Part shown: positions 4,352 through 5,530 of the stretch, piece by piece
Layout: each line of letters begins with the position of its first letter
Position numbering within the stretch: the stretch's first letter is position 1
Source of the DNA: Gallicola sp.
GTDB taxonomy: Bacteria > Bacillota > Clostridia > Tissierellales > Peptoniphilaceae
Assembly (NCBI GenBank): GCA_012798975.1
Contig: JAAZME010000346.1
Span: forward strand, 1-5,530
Length of the DNA stretch: 5,530 nucleotides
Reading direction: 5' to 3'
The notes under the pieces: generated by a model
Seen by the model: only the letters and a program-made list of their open reading frames with translations
The model's database searches: none
What the model was told of the DNA's origin: nothing
Position numbers and translations under genes: made by a program

Positions 4352-5483
4352 GCTGCACCTCTAACAAATCATCGTAAACACGGATCACTTTTTTTATTAT
4401 TTCGTCTTCGGAATAATTATCTATAATATACCCGCTTATTCTGTCTTTATCGAATTCACCGATATGATTTTTAAACCAACTCAGCTCTTTTGTGATAGCA
4501 TCAATATCCCTCGCCGGCACAAGTTTTCCGTTAAATTCTTTTATAAAATGTTCGCTTCCGCCATTTCTAGTACATAACACCGGCAAACCCGCTTTCATTG
4601 CTTCTACAATCGCTTTTCCAAATGTTTCCGAATAGCTTGCTAAAAGAAAAAGATCTGCATCTAAATATTCTTCTGCTATCTCCCTTAAAGACGTTTGCCC
4701 TTCTAAAAACACCTGTTCTTCCAAGCCTTCTTCTTCGATAATTCCTTCTAAAGCTTTTCGATCTTCCCCTTCGCCGTAGATAAATAATCTTGCATTTTCT
4801 CCTTTAAAAGCTCTTGAAAATGCCTTAATCGAATCTCTATGCCCTTTGCTTTCTTTCAAGTTTCCTGTGGATACTATTTTAAAATAGGGACATTTCTCTT
4901 GTCCCTTTTTGAAAACACTTGTAGGGGTCAGTATAGGAATATACTCCGATTTTACATTAAATATCCTTTCAATTCTTTCTTGATAAAAGGGGCTGCCGAT
5001 CAACAAACGATCACAATGATGAAAAGCATATTTGGAAACATCATACAGGTCTTTTTTAATATCTTCTTTATTTTCTTTGTTTAATAATGAAGAGTGTTCT
5101 GTGACAACAAGGGGATATTTCCCTTTGAGAACCTTCGCATAGGCATAGGATGTATCGGAAAAATGAGAGTGAACAATATCCGGTTCTCCCTGCTCCCTAA
5201 TAATTCTCGGCAAAAGCTTCTTTAATCCAAGGGCTGCAGCTTTAGAAAGAAAGCGTGCATCAACAGCTCCTACAGGTATATTCATAATATACACAGGGAT
5301 ATCATCGACTATTCTTTTTTCGAAACCCCATCGCCGCTTTCTTCGAAAAGATCTCATATCCAGTCCTCCAACAGCAACGTCGATTCCAGCTTTTTTTAAA
5401 GCCTTTGCATACACCATTTCGTGAATCGCATTCATCGGATATTCACTTGAAGGATAGCCATGACTGCCGATCAGCACTTTCAT
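4341..5483 (-). CDS. GT4-family glycosyltransferase (GT-B fold)
   Basis: Retaining, probably cytoplasmic glycosyltransferase that moves a sugar from a nucleotide-sugar to an acceptor, most likely in surface polysaccharide or cell-wall glycan synthesis; donor and acceptor cannot be told. With this start it has 380 residues. The N-terminal half opens with MKVLIGSHGYPSSEYP and contains IVHSHF (103-108); the C-terminal half has STGNLKESKGH (205-215) and the EX7E motif from E286 to E294, followed by EAMKAGLPVLCTRNGGSEH. No membrane segment is seen. I prefer the ATG at 5483: the first beta-strand starts there, GGGGA lies at good spacing, and the upstream stop ends one base before. An in-frame ATG at 5495 would add MGNK and overlap the upstream gene by 11 nt, but its AGGA touches the ATG. 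The carboxypeptidase start overlaps this gene's 3' end. Confidence 0.92.
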   Translation of the reverse strand: MKVLIGSHGYPSSEYPMNAIHEMVYAKALKKAGIDVAVGGLDMRSFRRKRRWGFEKRIVDDIPVYIMNIPVGAVDARFLSKAAALGLKKLLPRIIREQGEPDIVHSHFSDTSYAYAKVLKGKYPLVVTEHSSLLNKENKEDIKKDLYDVSKYAFHHCDRLLIGSPFYQERIERIFNVKSEYIPILTPTSVFKKGQEKCPYFKIVSTGNLKESKGHRDSIKAFSRAFKGENARLFIYGEGEDRKALEGIIEEEGLEEQVFLEGQTSLREIAEEYLDADLFLLASYSETFGKAIVEAMKAGLPVLCTRNGGSEHFIKEFNGKLVPARDIDAITKELSWFKNHIGEFDKDRISGYIIDNYSEDEIIKKVIRVYDDLLEVQHGK

Positions 5484-5484
5484 T

Positions 5485-5530
5485 TTATTCCCCATTCCTG
5501 ATTTTTTTATAAATTTTCACATACTCTTCA
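5485..5530 (-). CDS. 3' end of an upstream gene, possibly another glycosyltransferase, partial
   Basis: From the right edge a frame reads EEYVKIYKKIRNGE and ends in TAA one base before the preferred start of the GT4 gene. The sequence resembles the closing helix of GT4-type enzymes (compare IIKKVIRVYDDLL in the next gene), so a second glycosyltransferase is plausible. With 14 residues visible, both coding status and family are tentative; the tight TAA-A-ATG junction supports it being a real gene end. Confidence 0.55.
   Translation of the reverse strand, partial: EEYVKIYKKIRNGE

Noticed and set aside
1..5530. CRISPR array, insertion sequence, tRNA, rRNA or phage attachment site
   Set aside because: No regularly spaced long repeats, transposase-like frame, cloverleaf or rRNA-like stretch was seen on either strand.

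Overview
The window is AT-rich and every supported gene lies on the minus strand, so the reading order runs from high to low coordinates. The gene set points to a Gram-positive Bacillota of the clostridial type: a BofA-family sporulation-associated membrane protein, a thymidylate kinase overlapping the start of a DarA/YaaQ-like cyclic-di-AMP receptor, a two-domain L25/Ctc ribosomal protein, a VanY-type carboxypeptidase and strong GGAGG ribosome binding sites. Genus cannot be fixed from this sequence.

Envelope/redox unit (5530 to about 2101). It begins with the last 14 codons of an upstream gene, probably a glycosyltransferase. A GT4-type glycosyltransferase follows, then a membrane-anchored VanY-type D,D-carboxypeptidase with an SH3-like domain and a Q/N/T-rich tail, then two adjacent thioredoxin-fold genes (one divergent HCGPC protein, one canonical WCGPC TrxA). 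Genes overlap or sit within 33 nt of one another, and the run ends at a strong intrinsic terminator. It reads as one operon joining surface glycan and peptidoglycan work with cytoplasmic thiol chemistry.

Long intergenic region and bofA (2100 to 1547). About 290 nt hold no gene. They contain two separate 21-bp dyads of the same form, RGAAACA-N7-TGTTTCY, on either side of a TATAAT box. A five-codon open frame with an excellent Shine-Dalgarno follows, then the bofA-family gene.

rplY unit (1482 to 716). A near-consensus sigma-A promoter (TTGCTA-N17-TATAAT), with a 14-bp dyad filling its spacer, drives the L25/Ctc gene, which ends at an intrinsic terminator.

tmk unit (712 to 1). A plausible promoter leads into thymidylate kinase, whose stop overlaps by ATGA the start of a gene beginning MKLVVAIVQD. 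This is recognisable as DarA/YaaQ, the usual downstream neighbour of tmk in Bacillota.

No wholly new multi-gene system is evident. The items most worth a second look are the paired dyads upstream of bofA, the strongly initiated mini-ORF in its leader, the histidine-substituted thioredoxin in tandem with TrxA, and the unusual architecture of the carboxypeptidase.
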